Shown here in pieces: positions 1 to 7,852 of a stretch of DNA of 64,000 bases. A model generated the notes under the pieces. It made no database searches, was not told the DNA's origin, and saw only the letters and a program-made list of their open reading frames with translations. Source of the DNA: Lachnospiraceae bacterium UBA7160 (lineage in GTDB: Bacteria; Bacillota; Clostridia; Lachnospirales; Lachnospiraceae); assembly GCA_002491565.1 (NCBI GenBank), contig DKWE01000001.1, positions 9,264 to 73,263 on the forward strand, read 5' to 3'. How positions within the stretch are numbered: the stretch's first letter is position 1; each line of letters opens with the position of its first letter. A program made the translations under genes and the position numbers.

Positions 1-822
1 CACAAATACAACGGCACGCTCCCCGTGGAAAAGCGGGCGTTCTGTGATCACGGTGACATGGACTACGAGATCGAGTTTCACAATGTCAGTTTCCGGTATC
101 CCGGTGCCAAGCAGGACAGTCTGAAGCATGTCTCGCTGAAGTTCCGGATCGGAGAACGACTGGCAGTGGTCGGAATGAACGGCTCCGGAAAAACTACTTT
201 TATCAAGCTGCTCTGCCGTCTCTACGATCCGACGGAAGGGGAAATTCTGCTCAATGGAATTGATATCCGCATGTATGACTACGAGGAGTATCTCAGCCTT
301 TTCTCCGTCGTATTTCAGGACTTCCGGCTCTTTTCCTTCCCGCTGGGCCAGAATGTCGCCACAGATACAGACTTCGACCCGGAAAGAGCAGAGCGCTGCC
401 TGAACCGGGCTGGTTTTCGGGAAAGGCTTTCTCATCTTCCTGACGGGCTTGCCACCTGCCTCTACAAAGATTTTGACGCAGACGGGGTAGAAATTTCCGG
501 CGGGGAAGCTCAGAAAATCGCGCTTGCAAGAGCGCTCTACAAGGATGCGCCCTTTATGATCCTGGATGAACCCACCGCCGCTCTGGACCCTGTAGCCGAA
601 GCAGAAATCTACGCCAGCTTCAACGACATCGTGAGCGGCAAAACGGCCATCTACATCAGCCATCGGCTGTCCTCCTGCAAATTCTGCGACGAGATTGTGG
701 TCTTCCACGAAGGCGCCATCATCCAGCGCGGCTCCCACAATGAGCTCGTCGCTGACGTAACCGGCAAATATTATGAGCTGTGGCACGCCCAGGCGCAGTA
801 TTACACGGCAGATACTCTATGA
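1..822 (+). CDS. ABC exporter ATP-binding domain (5' truncated by window edge)
   Basis: This is the nucleotide-binding part of an ABC transporter. The frame is open to base 1 and the codons before the first methionine still read as protein, so the gene starts outside the window and probably has an N-terminal membrane domain (ABCB-type half exporter). Visible motifs are Walker A GMNGSGKTT (about 172-198), a Q-loop (VVFQDF), signature ISGGEAQK (about 496-519), Walker B FMILDEPTAALDP and the switch histidine in YISHRLSS. It would power export of an unknown substrate. The stop is TGA at 820-822, followed at once by the left copy of the terminator repeat that flanks the AbiE module. The substrate cannot be read from this fragment. 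Confidence 0.85.
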   Translation, partial: HKYNGTLPVEKRAFCDHGDMDYEIEFHNVSFRYPGAKQDSLKHVSLKFRIGERLAVVGMNGSGKTTFIKLLCRLYDPTEGEILLNGIDIRMYDYEEYLSLFSVVFQDFRLFSFPLGQNVATDTDFDPERAERCLNRAGFRERLSHLPDGLATCLYKDFDADGVEISGGEAQKIALARALYKDAPFMILDEPTAALDPVAEAEIYASFNDIVSGKTAIYISHRLSSCKFCDEIVVFHEGAIIQRGSHNELVADVTGKYYELWHAQAQYYTADTL

Positions 823-829
823 TATCAGC

Positions 830-885
830 TTTATGAAAAAATTCCCGGCCTGCCGGGCCAAAGATGCCCTCAGACTGGGAATTTC
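830..885 (-). repeat. 56-bp direct repeat, left copy (minus-strand terminator)
   Basis: This copy matches 2523-2578 at 55 of 56 positions (A at 861 against T at 2554). On the minus strand it is a Rho-independent terminator: stem CCCGGC/GCCGGG followed by AATTTTTT, with outer arms GAAATTCCC and GGGAATTT. Here it follows the stop codon of the AbiEii gene by 10 bases. Two copies bracket the AbiE operon. Confidence 0.9.
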
Positions 886-895
886 AAAATATTTT

Positions 896-1807
896 CTATC
901 TTCGTTTGTATTCAAATACATCCGACTCCGCTACGATTGCGATACCATTTTTAACAGCCTCGTCATAAGAAATAGTTTCATACAAGAGCTTTTGCGTGAT
1001 ATTCTGATAGTCTGATTCATAAAATCTGCTGGATATTATTTTTTTCAGCATCTGAGGAATATCATGCTCCGGTTGCGCTGATGGATTGTTCATTGATTTC
1101 ATCCTGTCTTCTCGGACTATATCGATCAACTCGTCCAGATCATTATCCAGCTTTATCACACTTATGAGCTTGCATATATCGTAAAGATGTCTTGAATCCC
1201 GGTCCTGCATATTCTGTATTCTATAATCACAGATTGCAAACACCTTATCCACAAAAGTTCTTTCAACGGATTGTACCTTCATAGAAAACTTTGCAGCATC
1301 AAAAGGAACCGGCAATGTGATTTCTCTATCCTCACAAAATCTTCCGACAAAGCTTGTAACTTCATGCATTTCTACAGGATAAACCATCTGATAATAACTC
1401 GTTTCTATGACGATTTCCAACGGAGCAGCAGTAAACAGTGACTCATATTTGAAGACATACTTGTTGTAGTCATGTCTGGACATTATTTTATCCGCATTTG
1501 TCAATGTAAGTCCCAGGCTTTCTGCAATACCGATAATAGCTTTCTTCGATTTTCTCTTTTCTGCTTCCGTTGGCTTTTTATTCATAGACAGATCAATATC
1601 TTCAGAAAACCGATCTATCAGCTGATAAGCCTTTGAAAGAGAGGTCCCTCCCTTAAATACAAATGGAAGCGAACTCTTTGAAAGTTCCAGCAGAAACATA
1701 GATTGAATCGTATCCTTTTCAACCATTTGCTCCGTGCGTCCAAGCTCTCTCGCAACAGTTTCTATGATTTCCTTCCACTGTGTTTTGCAATCTTTATACC
1801 AGCTCAC
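896..1807 (-). CDS. AbiEii/AbiGii-family nucleotidyltransferase toxin
   Basis: This is the toxin of an AbiE-type (type IV) toxin-antitoxin and phage-defence pair. The family is a DNA-polymerase-beta-like nucleotidyltransferase; characterised relatives modify tRNA 3' ends. The protein has 303 residues, typical for the family. The nucleotidyltransferase core is visible as KGGTSLSK (residues 52-59) followed by the acidic pair in SEDIDLS (D70, D72). The start is a GTG at 1807 that overlaps the antitoxin stop by 14 bp, so translation is probably coupled. A terminator (830-885) lies 10 bases past the stop. The pair sits between two copies of a 56-bp repeat, which points to acquisition as a unit. 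The family call is firm; target and phage range are not known. Confidence 0.9.
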   Translation of the reverse strand: MSWYKDCKTQWKEIIETVARELGRTEQMVEKDTIQSMFLLELSKSSLPFVFKGGTSLSKAYQLIDRFSEDIDLSMNKKPTEAEKRKSKKAIIGIAESLGLTLTNADKIMSRHDYNKYVFKYESLFTAAPLEIVIETSYYQMVYPVEMHEVTSFVGRFCEDREITLPVPFDAAKFSMKVQSVERTFVDKVFAICDYRIQNMQDRDSRHLYDICKLISVIKLDNDLDELIDIVREDRMKSMNNPSAQPEHDIPQMLKKIISSRFYESDYQNITQKLLYETISYDEAVKNGIAIVAESDVFEYKRR

Positions 1808-2411
1808 TCATCAGCCCTCCCTGATAAATATTTCTGTAAACCCTATCGGGAAACAAGGATATATACTTTCTTACCTCTCCAAAATCAACTGCCAGAGAAG
1901 ATACAAACTCCCTTAATTTTTCTTTCAGCTCTTCTCCTGAAATCTCACTGTATCTGTCAATTGTACTCATCAGATCAAGGAATTGTAGGGAAGATCTGTT
2001 TTCCTTTGTTATCTTTACAACAGGTTTATATACTATAAGCTGCCTGCCATCTACATCCATTTTTCTCTGTTTTGTAGAAGCCTCATTGGAACACACCTCA
2101 TAGCAGGATGGATTCTGAGTGGTAAATCCATACATATTGGCAAGCTGTATGCCAGTAATATAGCCCGATACTTCTCCATTTGCTTTAAGATATCTCTTCT
2201 CAATAAATTTATCTACCGACATACGCCCTCTGGTTCCCAGTATCGTTGTATATGCCCTATAGTATACGCCGTTATAAAGACGTTCTATCTTACCCTCATC
2301 TACAAGCCTTTTCATTTCCTGCCTGACGGAATCCCTTGATTTTCCCGGAAGTTCAGAGAGGAATATCGGCTCATCATTTTTATAATTTCTAATAATATAA
2401 TCGTAGAGCAT
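1794..2411 (-). CDS. AbiEi-family antitoxin / transcriptional autoregulator
   Basis: This is the antitoxin partner of the AbiEii toxin. The first 55 residues form a winged helix (LPGKSRDSVRQEMKRLVDEG, then the wing KIERLYNGVYYRA), followed by an antitoxin domain with GYITGIQLANMYG. The length of 205 residues is normal for the shorter AbiEi form. Known AbiEi proteins repress their own promoter by binding inverted repeats. Here a perfect TTGACA-16-TATAAT promoter lies about 50 bases upstream, and a TTCAC/GTGAA inverted pair spans its -10 box. The gene is first in a two-gene operon and overlaps the toxin gene by 14 bp. Confidence 0.88.
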   Translation of the reverse strand: MLYDYIIRNYKNDEPIFLSELPGKSRDSVRQEMKRLVDEGKIERLYNGVYYRAYTTILGTRGRMSVDKFIEKRYLKANGEVSGYITGIQLANMYGFTTQNPSCYEVCSNEASTKQRKMDVDGRQLIVYKPVVKITKENRSSLQFLDLMSTIDRYSEISGEELKEKLREFVSSLAVDFGEVRKYISLFPDRVYRNIYQGGLMSELV

Positions 2412-2449
2412 CTCCGAGTCTCCTTGTTCACAAATTTGAAATTTTTTAT

Positions 2450-2486
2450 TTCACTTTTATTATAGTGTGAAGTCTGCCTTTGTCAA
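2450..2486 (-). promoter_or_regulatory. Consensus promoter with candidate AbiEi operator
   Basis: On the minus strand TTGACA (2481-2486) and TATAAT (2459-2464) are separated by 16 bp, both perfect consensus. An inverted pair TTCAC (2450-2454) / GTGAA (2467-2471) encloses the -10 box, and a further TTCACA occurs at 2427-2432. This arrangement fits negative autoregulation by the AbiEi antitoxin; binding is inferred. Confidence 0.75.
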
Positions 2487-2522
2487 CACCTTTTTTGGCC
2501 GGGGCATCAGAACTCTGTAACA

Positions 2523-2578
2523 TTTATGAAAAAATTCCCGGCCTGCCGGGCCATAGATGCCCTCAGACTGGGAATTTC
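2523..2578 (-). repeat. 56-bp direct repeat, right copy (terminator of the CMD-cupin gene)
   Basis: This is the second copy of the repeat at 830-885. It begins 2 bases past the stop codon of the minus-strand CMD-cupin gene and supplies that gene with a stem CCCGGC/GCCGGG plus T-run terminator, so it is probably the ancestral copy. The tiny reading frame across it (starting at 2526) is not considered a gene. Confidence 0.9.
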
Positions 2579-2580
2579 TA

Positions 2581-3345
2581 TTATACAAGCGCATTCACTT
2601 TCGCGTAGGTTTCCTCGTCCACAGGCTCCTGCCATTCGTTGGACATTTCCTCCCCGTCAATTTCAAAGGCCAGGTGTGCGAACCAGGAGGAATCGGAAGC
2701 GCCGTGCCAGTGCTTGACCTCCGCAGGGATATGTACGACCGTTCCGGGAGTCATCTTCACCGGTTCCTTGCCCCATTCCTGATACCAGCCCTCGCCGCCG
2801 ACACAGATCAGCATCTGACCGCCGCCGCGCTTCGCGTGGTGGGTATGCCAGAAATTGCGGCAGCCCGGCTCAAACGTTACGTTGAAGCAAGTGACCTGGC
2901 TGTCGGAAACCACAGAGAGATAGCTGTCTCCGGTAAAGTACTGATTGACCGGATTGATGTCACCGATATCAAAGAGAATCTGCTGCTGGAAAGCCTCCTT
3001 TTCTGTCAGAGCTGGTTCGTCCTCCGCCCAGACCTCCTTTGCCATATTAAACACCGCCCAGGCCATGGGCCATCCGGCATAAAACGCAGCATGCGTAATA
3101 ATCGCGGCGATCTCTTTCTTCGTGACGCCATGCTTCTTCGCGGTGAGCAGATGGTATTTCAGGGAGCTGTCTGCCAGACCTCTGCCCATGAATACCGAGA
3201 TCACGATGATGCTTCTCGTTTTCAGATCAATATCCGTGTTGTTCCAGTTTTCTCCAAAGAGAACGTCGTCATTAAAATGGGCAAATTCCGGGGCAAAAAC
3301 TTCGAGCTTCTCTCTCCCTGCCGTCTGTTTGATCTTTTCCTTCAT
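2581..3345 (-). CDS. Carboxymuconolactone decarboxylase-cupin fusion protein
   Basis: The 254-residue protein joins an AhpD/CMD-like domain (about residues 10-110, with AAIITHAAFYAGWP) to a cupin (about 130-235). The cupin shows a metal-binding set: H167, H169 and H170 in FWHTHH, then H205, H212 and H214 in HIPAEVKHWHGA. The CMD half lacks a visible CxxC pair, so peroxidase chemistry is doubtful; the cupin half may carry the enzymatic or binding role. Such fusions occur in Firmicutes, often beside oxidoreductases. Here the upstream neighbour on the same strand is an aldo/keto reductase about 175 bp away. The substrate is unknown. The stop is directly followed by the terminator repeat. Confidence 0.8.
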   Translation of the reverse strand: MKEKIKQTAGREKLEVFAPEFAHFNDDVLFGENWNNTDIDLKTRSIIVISVFMGRGLADSSLKYHLLTAKKHGVTKKEIAAIITHAAFYAGWPMAWAVFNMAKEVWAEDEPALTEKEAFQQQILFDIGDINPVNQYFTGDSYLSVVSDSQVTCFNVTFEPGCRNFWHTHHAKRGGGQMLICVGGEGWYQEWGKEPVKMTPGTVVHIPAEVKHWHGASDSSWFAHLAFEIDGEEMSNEWQEPVDEETYAKVNALV

Positions 3346-3521
3346 TAATATAAACTTCCTTTCTTACTCTCATCCCAGTCACAGAGCCTGCACACGCTCA
3401 TTTCCATTCCAGATGTTTCCGCCAATATGTATTTCTATTCCAGTACCTCCGCCAATTTACACTTTGGATCCGGATGTCTCTGGTTACTGTCAAGTATCCG
3501 GCTGGAGTCCTATACTGCCTC

Positions 3522-4655
3522 CTACATGCCAAGCATACCGGAGAACTCGGACATCATTTCTGATATCCTGATCTGCTGCGGACAAACCTGCTCACAGCTT
3601 CTGCAGCCCACACAGTTCGCCGGGCGCTTTTCCTGCGGCATGCTGGATACCGCCATCGGGGCGATAAATCCGCCGCCGGTGATTTTGTGCTCGTTATACA
3701 GGGCAATCAGCTCCGGGATCGGCAGCTCCTGCGGGCAATGGGTGGTGCAGTAATGACAGGCTGTGCAGGGAAGACCGCCCTTTTTAGTTTCCTCGTCGGC
3801 CAGATTCACCAGCGCATCAAATTCCGTTTTCGTCAAAGGCGCATCCGCCGCATACGTCTCCATGTTTGCCTTCAGCTGCTCCATGCTGGACATACCAGAG
3901 AGCACCATAGTCACACCTGGAATCGTCTGCAGGAAACGGAATGCCCAGGCGGGGATAGATTCATCAGGACGGAGCATCGCAAGAGCCGCCTGTTTTTCTT
4001 CGGACGCCTTTGCCAGCTTGCCGCCGCGCAGAGGCTCCATGACCCAGATCGGGATGCCTGCCTCATTCAGAAGCTTAACCTTCTCTTCTGCGCCCTGGAA
4101 ATGCCAATCCATATAGTTCAGCTGGATCTGGCAAAACTCCATATGCTCACCATAAGCCGCAAGAAACCGCTTTATAACCGCCACACTGCCGTGAGCGGAG
4201 AACCCCAGGTGCTTAATCCTTCCATTCTTCTTCTGTTCCAGCAGGTACTCCAGAATGCCGAACTTCGGATCGAGATAATCGTCCACATTGCCCTCGTAGA
4301 CATTGTGGAACAGATAGAAATCAAAGTACGGGGTCTGGCACTTCTCCAGCTGCTTCTCGAAGATTTCCTTTACTTTTGGCATGTTGGAATTGTCATAGCC
4401 GGGGAACTTGGTGGCAAGGTAATAGCTTTCTCTCGGGTAGCGGGACAGAAATTTCCCGGCGGTCAGCTCGGAGTTGCCGTTGTGATAACCCCATGCCGTA
4501 TCAAAATAGTTGATGCCATTGTGGTAGGCGTAATCGATCATCTCTGCGGCAGCCGCCTCGTCCACCACCTTGTCGTCTCCGTTCACCACGGGCAAACGCA
4601 TCATGCCAAGCCCTAATCCGGAAAGTGTAATATCCTGAAATTTTCTGTAAATCAT
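3522..4655 (-). CDS. Aldo/keto reductase with C-terminal 4Fe-4S ferredoxin domain
   Basis: This is an oxidoreductase of the aldo/keto reductase superfamily, TIM-barrel type. The tetrad is visible as D52 (YFDTAWGY), Y57, K83 (LATKFP) and H117 (YLFHN). The last 90 residues carry two cysteine clusters, CTACHYCTTHCP and CVGCRSCEQVCP, as in the ferredoxin-containing AKR subfamily common in anaerobes. The start was moved to the ATG at 4655: the upstream in-frame ATG (4670) is part of the ribosome site itself, GGAGG lying 8 bases before the chosen codon. Length is 377 residues. The natural substrate is unknown. Confidence 0.88.
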   Translation of the reverse strand: MIYRKFQDITLSGLGLGMMRLPVVNGDDKVVDEAAAAEMIDYAYHNGINYFDTAWGYHNGNSELTAGKFLSRYPRESYYLATKFPGYDNSNMPKVKEIFEKQLEKCQTPYFDFYLFHNVYEGNVDDYLDPKFGILEYLLEQKKNGRIKHLGFSAHGSVAVIKRFLAAYGEHMEFCQIQLNYMDWHFQGAEEKVKLLNEAGIPIWVMEPLRGGKLAKASEEKQAALAMLRPDESIPAWAFRFLQTIPGVTMVLSGMSSMEQLKANMETYAADAPLTKTEFDALVNLADEETKKGGLPCTACHYCTTHCPQELPIPELIALYNEHKITGGGFIAPMAVSSMPQEKRPANCVGCRSCEQVCPQQIRISEMMSEFSGMLGM

Positions 4656-4830
4656 GCCGTTATCCTCCATTACAATCCTTCGTGTGTATCTGTTCCGTTA
4701 CAAATCCGCGCAGAAATCCATGAAAATGTCCTTTGTTTTAGTATAAACATCCGCATCTAAAATAGCAAATACTTATTACAAATATAGAGCCATGCCTGAC
4801 AGGTATGTCTTGATCTGGAATTAATATGCC

Positions 4831-4859
4831 GTATAATCTGCCGGCAACCGGACATACTA
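4831..4859 (+). promoter_or_regulatory. Candidate sigma-G (or sigma-F) promoter for the spoVA genes
   Basis: GTATA (4831-4835), 17 bp, then CATACTA (4853-4859) matches the forespore consensus GHATR/CATNHTA closely. It lies about 155 bp before the small ORF at 5014 and 300 bp before spoVAA. The rest of the intergenic stretch 4656-5013 shows no gene. Confidence 0.5.
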
Positions 4860-5013
4860 TCCCTGACAACCATCTGGCCGCCGCGCTGCAGGACCACGCG
4901 GAACTATCTGCTTGTGGTTAGCTATGACAGGATGTCTGCGCGTTGGGGCATACTGGAATATCTGCTGCGATTGACCGCGTTCGGCCTAAGTTGAAAAGAA
5001 AGGGGCGATCTTT

Positions 5014-5178
5014 ATGAAAGGGACTGCATGGAAACGATATCTCATTTTTTTGCTGGCACTGCTCGTATGCGCAGGCATAGCCTGGTATTTTTCAGGAGGG
5101 GATAAACAGCCGCGAGGAAATGCCGTACTGGCAGCGGTCAAGGGAGGAATTCATCGATGTCCGATGTTCTCTATCTGA
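5014..5178 (+). CDS. Small single-pass membrane protein upstream of spoVAA
   Basis: This 54-codon frame starts at the ATG at 5014, 8 bases after an AAGGGG ribosome site, and ends at TGA 5176-5178. It overlaps the spoVAA start by 22 bases. The product begins with a positive end (MKGTAWKRY), then a hydrophobic helix of about 18 residues (10-26) and a short polar tail. There is a cysteine in LLVCAG, but the residue before it is not of lipobox type. I do not recognise a family. The position and overlap suggest translational coupling to spoVAA and forespore expression. It could also be a decayed gene end. Confidence 0.4.
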   Translation: MKGTAWKRYLIFLLALLVCAGIAWYFSGGDKQPRGNAVLAAVKGGIHRCPMFSI

Positions 5179-5768
5179 AAATTGACCGGAATATACAGGC
5201 AAAAGGCTCTCCTGTCTATCTGCGGGAAGCCGCCTCGCTCGTCTGCAGCAAAAAAGAGATTGAAGATAAGATAAAGACGCTGCGCCTTCCGACACCGGAG
5301 ATCAAAGGACCTGGCCGCTATGTCTTCAGCGTACTCGATGTGATCCGCGCCATTCAGGCAGAATATCCCTCCCTCGAAATCAACAATCTCGGTGAAGCAG
5401 ATTTTATCATTACCGTGGAGAAACAAAACACGCTGCCAGACATCCTCTGCTGGGGGAAGACCGTGGCTGTCTGCCTGCTGGCATTTTTCGGCGCGGCATT
5501 TACCATCATGGCATTCAATAACGATGTCGGAATCACTACCCTGTTCGGCCAGCTCTACGAAACTTTTACCGGTGAGACCTCGAATGGATTTACGGTGCTT
5601 GAGGTGTCCTACTCCATCGGAGTCGGGCTTGGCATCCTGCTCTTCTTCCACCATTTCGCAAAGAAGAAAGGCAGCTCAGACCCAACACCGCTTGAGGTAG
5701 AGATGCGTACCTATGAGGATGAGGTGGATACTACATTGATCGAGGCTGACGGCCGCTCTCAGTCGTAA
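5157..5768 (+). CDS. spoVAA: Stage V sporulation protein AA
   Basis: SpoVAA is one of the membrane proteins of the SpoVA channel system, which moves dipicolinic acid and calcium into the forespore and out at germination. The 203-residue protein matches the family in length and pattern: a soluble N-terminal domain, a membrane helix around residues 103-122, a YSIGVGLGILLFFHHF helix, and the conserved tail motif PLEVEM. The ATG at 5157 has GGAGG 9 bases upstream. spoVAB follows after 89 bp; spoVAC, AD and AE are not in this window, so the system is split. Confidence 0.88.
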   Translation: MSDVLYLKIDRNIQAKGSPVYLREAASLVCSKKEIEDKIKTLRLPTPEIKGPGRYVFSVLDVIRAIQAEYPSLEINNLGEADFIITVEKQNTLPDILCWGKTVAVCLLAFFGAAFTIMAFNNDVGITTLFGQLYETFTGETSNGFTVLEVSYSIGVGLGILLFFHHFAKKKGSSDPTPLEVEMRTYEDEVDTTLIEADGRSQS

Positions 5769-5769
5769 A

Positions 5770-5808
5770 GTTACTATCCACAGCCATTCTGGACGCGTGA
5801 ACCGTAAC
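5770..5808 (+). repeat. Dispersed intergenic repeat, family A (short copy)
   Basis: GTTACTATCCACAGCC with the following CTGGACGCG resembles 9460-9487, and GGACGCGTGAACCGTAAC resembles 9596-9613 (most positions alike). The copy lies between spoVAA and spoVAB and has GTTAC/GTAAC ends. It looks like a small REP-like palindrome. Confidence 0.45.
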
Positions 5809-5857
5809 GCCGTAAACACAAGCAATAGAATATTGCATGAAATGAGGTAGCAAAGGC

Positions 5858-6280
5858 ATGTTAGAACAGATTTTTCTGACCATCGTCGGATTTTCCTCCG
5901 GCTTTATCGTGGCAGGCGGCGTGGTCGCGCTGATGGTGGGGCTCGGCGTGATCACCCGTTTTATCGGGATCACTCACACCGCAAAACATGTGGCAGGATA
6001 CGAAGATGCCATCCTGCTCGGTGCAATCGTCGGGACTGTTCTGACTGTCTTTGAAATCAGCACCCCGGTCGGCGCGTGGATCCTGCTAATCATCGGCCTG
6101 CTGATGGGAATCTTCGTCGGCGGATGGATCATGGCTCTCGCAGAGATCGTCAACGTATTCCCGGTCTATTGCCGCCGGCTCGGAATCACAAAAGGGACGA
6201 ACTGGATCGTCATCACGCTCGCGGCAGGAAAGATCCTCGGAAGCCTGATGCATTTCTATATGCGTTGGGGGAAGGAGTGA
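5858..6280 (+). CDS. spoVAB: Stage V sporulation protein AB
   Basis: This 140-residue integral membrane protein of the SpoVA system has about four hydrophobic helices (residues 5-32, 48-70, 72-95, 115-130) with the conserved patches GFSSGFIVAGGVVAL and EIVNVFPV. Its length equals that of the Bacillus protein. It follows spoVAA in the same direction, as in other spore formers, and is expected in the forespore inner membrane. A strong palindromic terminator follows at 6333-6377. Confidence 0.88.
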   Translation: MLEQIFLTIVGFSSGFIVAGGVVALMVGLGVITRFIGITHTAKHVAGYEDAILLGAIVGTVLTVFEISTPVGAWILLIIGLLMGIFVGGWIMALAEIVNVFPVYCRRLGITKGTNWIVITLAAGKILGSLMHFYMRWGKE

Positions 6281-6332
6281 GTCATATCGCCCTCCTCATC
6301 CAAGCCTTCTCACAATTTTTCGCATAAATAGG

Positions 6333-6377
6333 AAAGGCGGAAATGAAACAGCCCTTCCGCCGCTCCTTTCCGCCTTT
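6333..6377. terminator. Bidirectional terminator between spoVAB and galactokinase
   Basis: Perfect 11-bp arms AAAGGCGGAAA (6333-6343) and TTTCCGCCTTT (6367-6377) lie between the convergent spoVAB and galactokinase genes. The T- and A-rich flanks suit termination in both directions. Confidence 0.7.
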
Positions 6378-6467
6378 ATCATTGCATTTATGACGCGCTC
6401 CCAAGCACCCTTCCCAGGTCAAACATCTCAGCAAGAATCACTGCATTGCACCAGTACATCGGCTGCA

Positions 6468-7712
6468 CTAGCACTCCACATGAATCGCTCCCGCCGCCCG
6501 GATCTTCATCGGGTAGACGTTGGAGGTGCCCACAAACCTTGCAATATACTCACAGTACTCTGCTGTCTTTGCCTGCGGCACAATGCTCATGATGACGCCG
6601 GCAAACCCGCCGCCGTGAATTCTGCAGCAGCCATCGCCAATCACCTTGAGAAAATGGCTCGTCATTGCAAGCGCCAGTGCGACCTTCTGCTCCTTAAAAT
6701 CTGCAATGGCATAGCAGTTCTGCAGGAGTTCCCAGGACGAGCGGCCGGATTCGTCGAGCAGTGCAAGCAGCTTCGCTCCATCCTTCTTCTCCACCGCCGC
6801 AACTGCCTCTTCCACTCTGCGGTTCTCCTCAAAGAAATGAATCGCACGCAGAATCGCGCGGTCATTTCCAACCGCCTGTGCGACCTCCTCATACTGGCTC
6901 AAAAGCTGCGCAAGGCTGCATTCCGCCAGCCACTTGCCGCCGAGGCACTTCGCCACCGCCTTCATCTCCTCCGGAATCTCACTGTACTCCCGGCTCAGAT
7001 CCGCATGACCCTTCCCGGTATTGACGATCACCAGGTCGTAGCCAAAACGCTCAAAGTCGAAATTAACCTTCTCATACTTTACATCATCGGAGAAGTCCAG
7101 CTGGATCGGTCCGCCGACTGCGCACGCCATCTGATCCATCAGGCCGGATGCCTTGTCCCAGTAATGATTCTCCGCGTACTGGCCAATCTTCGCGTAGTCC
7201 GCGCAGCTCATTTTCCCGTCGTTGAAGAAATAATTCATAATTGAGCAGACCAGCATCTCAAAGGAAGCCGAGGAGCTGACACCCGCCGCGCTAATCACCT
7301 TTGTCGATACATATGCATTGAATCCGGAAACGCGGTAGCCCATCAGCCGCGCTGCCTCCACCATGCCCGCAACCAGCGAGACTGTTCCGAAATTCTTCGG
7401 AGCGTTCTGCAGCGCCGAGATATCCACAATAACACGTTTTGCATATCCCTCGCTCACAATCTCAATGCGGTCTGTCCCGTTTGGAGCCGCCGCGCCAATC
7501 GTATCCAGGCTGATACTCGCCGCCAGGATTTTGCCGCCATTGTGGTCCGTATGGTTTCCGACAATCTCTGTCCGGCCCGGTGCAGAAAAAAACTCTACAC
7601 GGTCGCCGCCGAACAATTCTTCGTAATGTGCCGCCAGTGATTCATAGCGTGCACGGCTTTCCTCTGCTTCTCCATAAATGGATTCCAATACTTCATTTCC
7701 AGGCACTCTCAT
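6468..7712 (-). CDS. galK: Galactokinase family protein
   Basis: This GHMP-superfamily sugar kinase phosphorylates galactose at C1 with ATP at the entry of the Leloir pathway. The galactokinase signature GRTEIVGNHTDHNGG is at residues 46-60, the ATP-binding motif appears as SAAGVSSSASFE, and the C-terminal GHMP motif as HGGGFAGVI. Length is 414 residues, a little above the usual 390. The start was set at the ATG at 7712 because the upstream ATG (7727) overlaps the GGGAGG ribosome site, which lies 7 bases before 7712. No galT or galE lies nearby. A related galactose-like sugar could also be the substrate. Confidence 0.85.
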   Translation of the reverse strand: MRVPGNEVLESIYGEAEESRARYESLAAHYEELFGGDRVEFFSAPGRTEIVGNHTDHNGGKILAASISLDTIGAAAPNGTDRIEIVSEGYAKRVIVDISALQNAPKNFGTVSLVAGMVEAARLMGYRVSGFNAYVSTKVISAAGVSSSASFEMLVCSIMNYFFNDGKMSCADYAKIGQYAENHYWDKASGLMDQMACAVGGPIQLDFSDDVKYEKVNFDFERFGYDLVIVNTGKGHADLSREYSEIPEEMKAVAKCLGGKWLAECSLAQLLSQYEEVAQAVGNDRAILRAIHFFEENRRVEEAVAAVEKKDGAKLLALLDESGRSSWELLQNCYAIADFKEQKVALALAMTSHFLKVIGDGCCRIHGGGFAGVIMSIVPQAKTAEYCEYIARFVGTSNVYPMKIRAAGAIHVEC

Positions 7713-7852
7713 ATTCCGCCCTCCCATCTGAGTTTCTTATTGAACTCAAGTCCCAATGTTCTTTCCCTTGCGGCATCCGAACGCTTGAACTATATCCAAG
7801 CCCCAATCGCATTTTGTCAACAGACATCCGACTGGATCGCCCGCCATACCTG

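Noticed and set aside
833..1015. Short frame starting in the left 56-bp repeat (MKKFPACRA...)
   Set aside because: The same start recurs at 2526 because the repeat is a terminator; the two frames diverge after the repeat and neither has a ribosome site.
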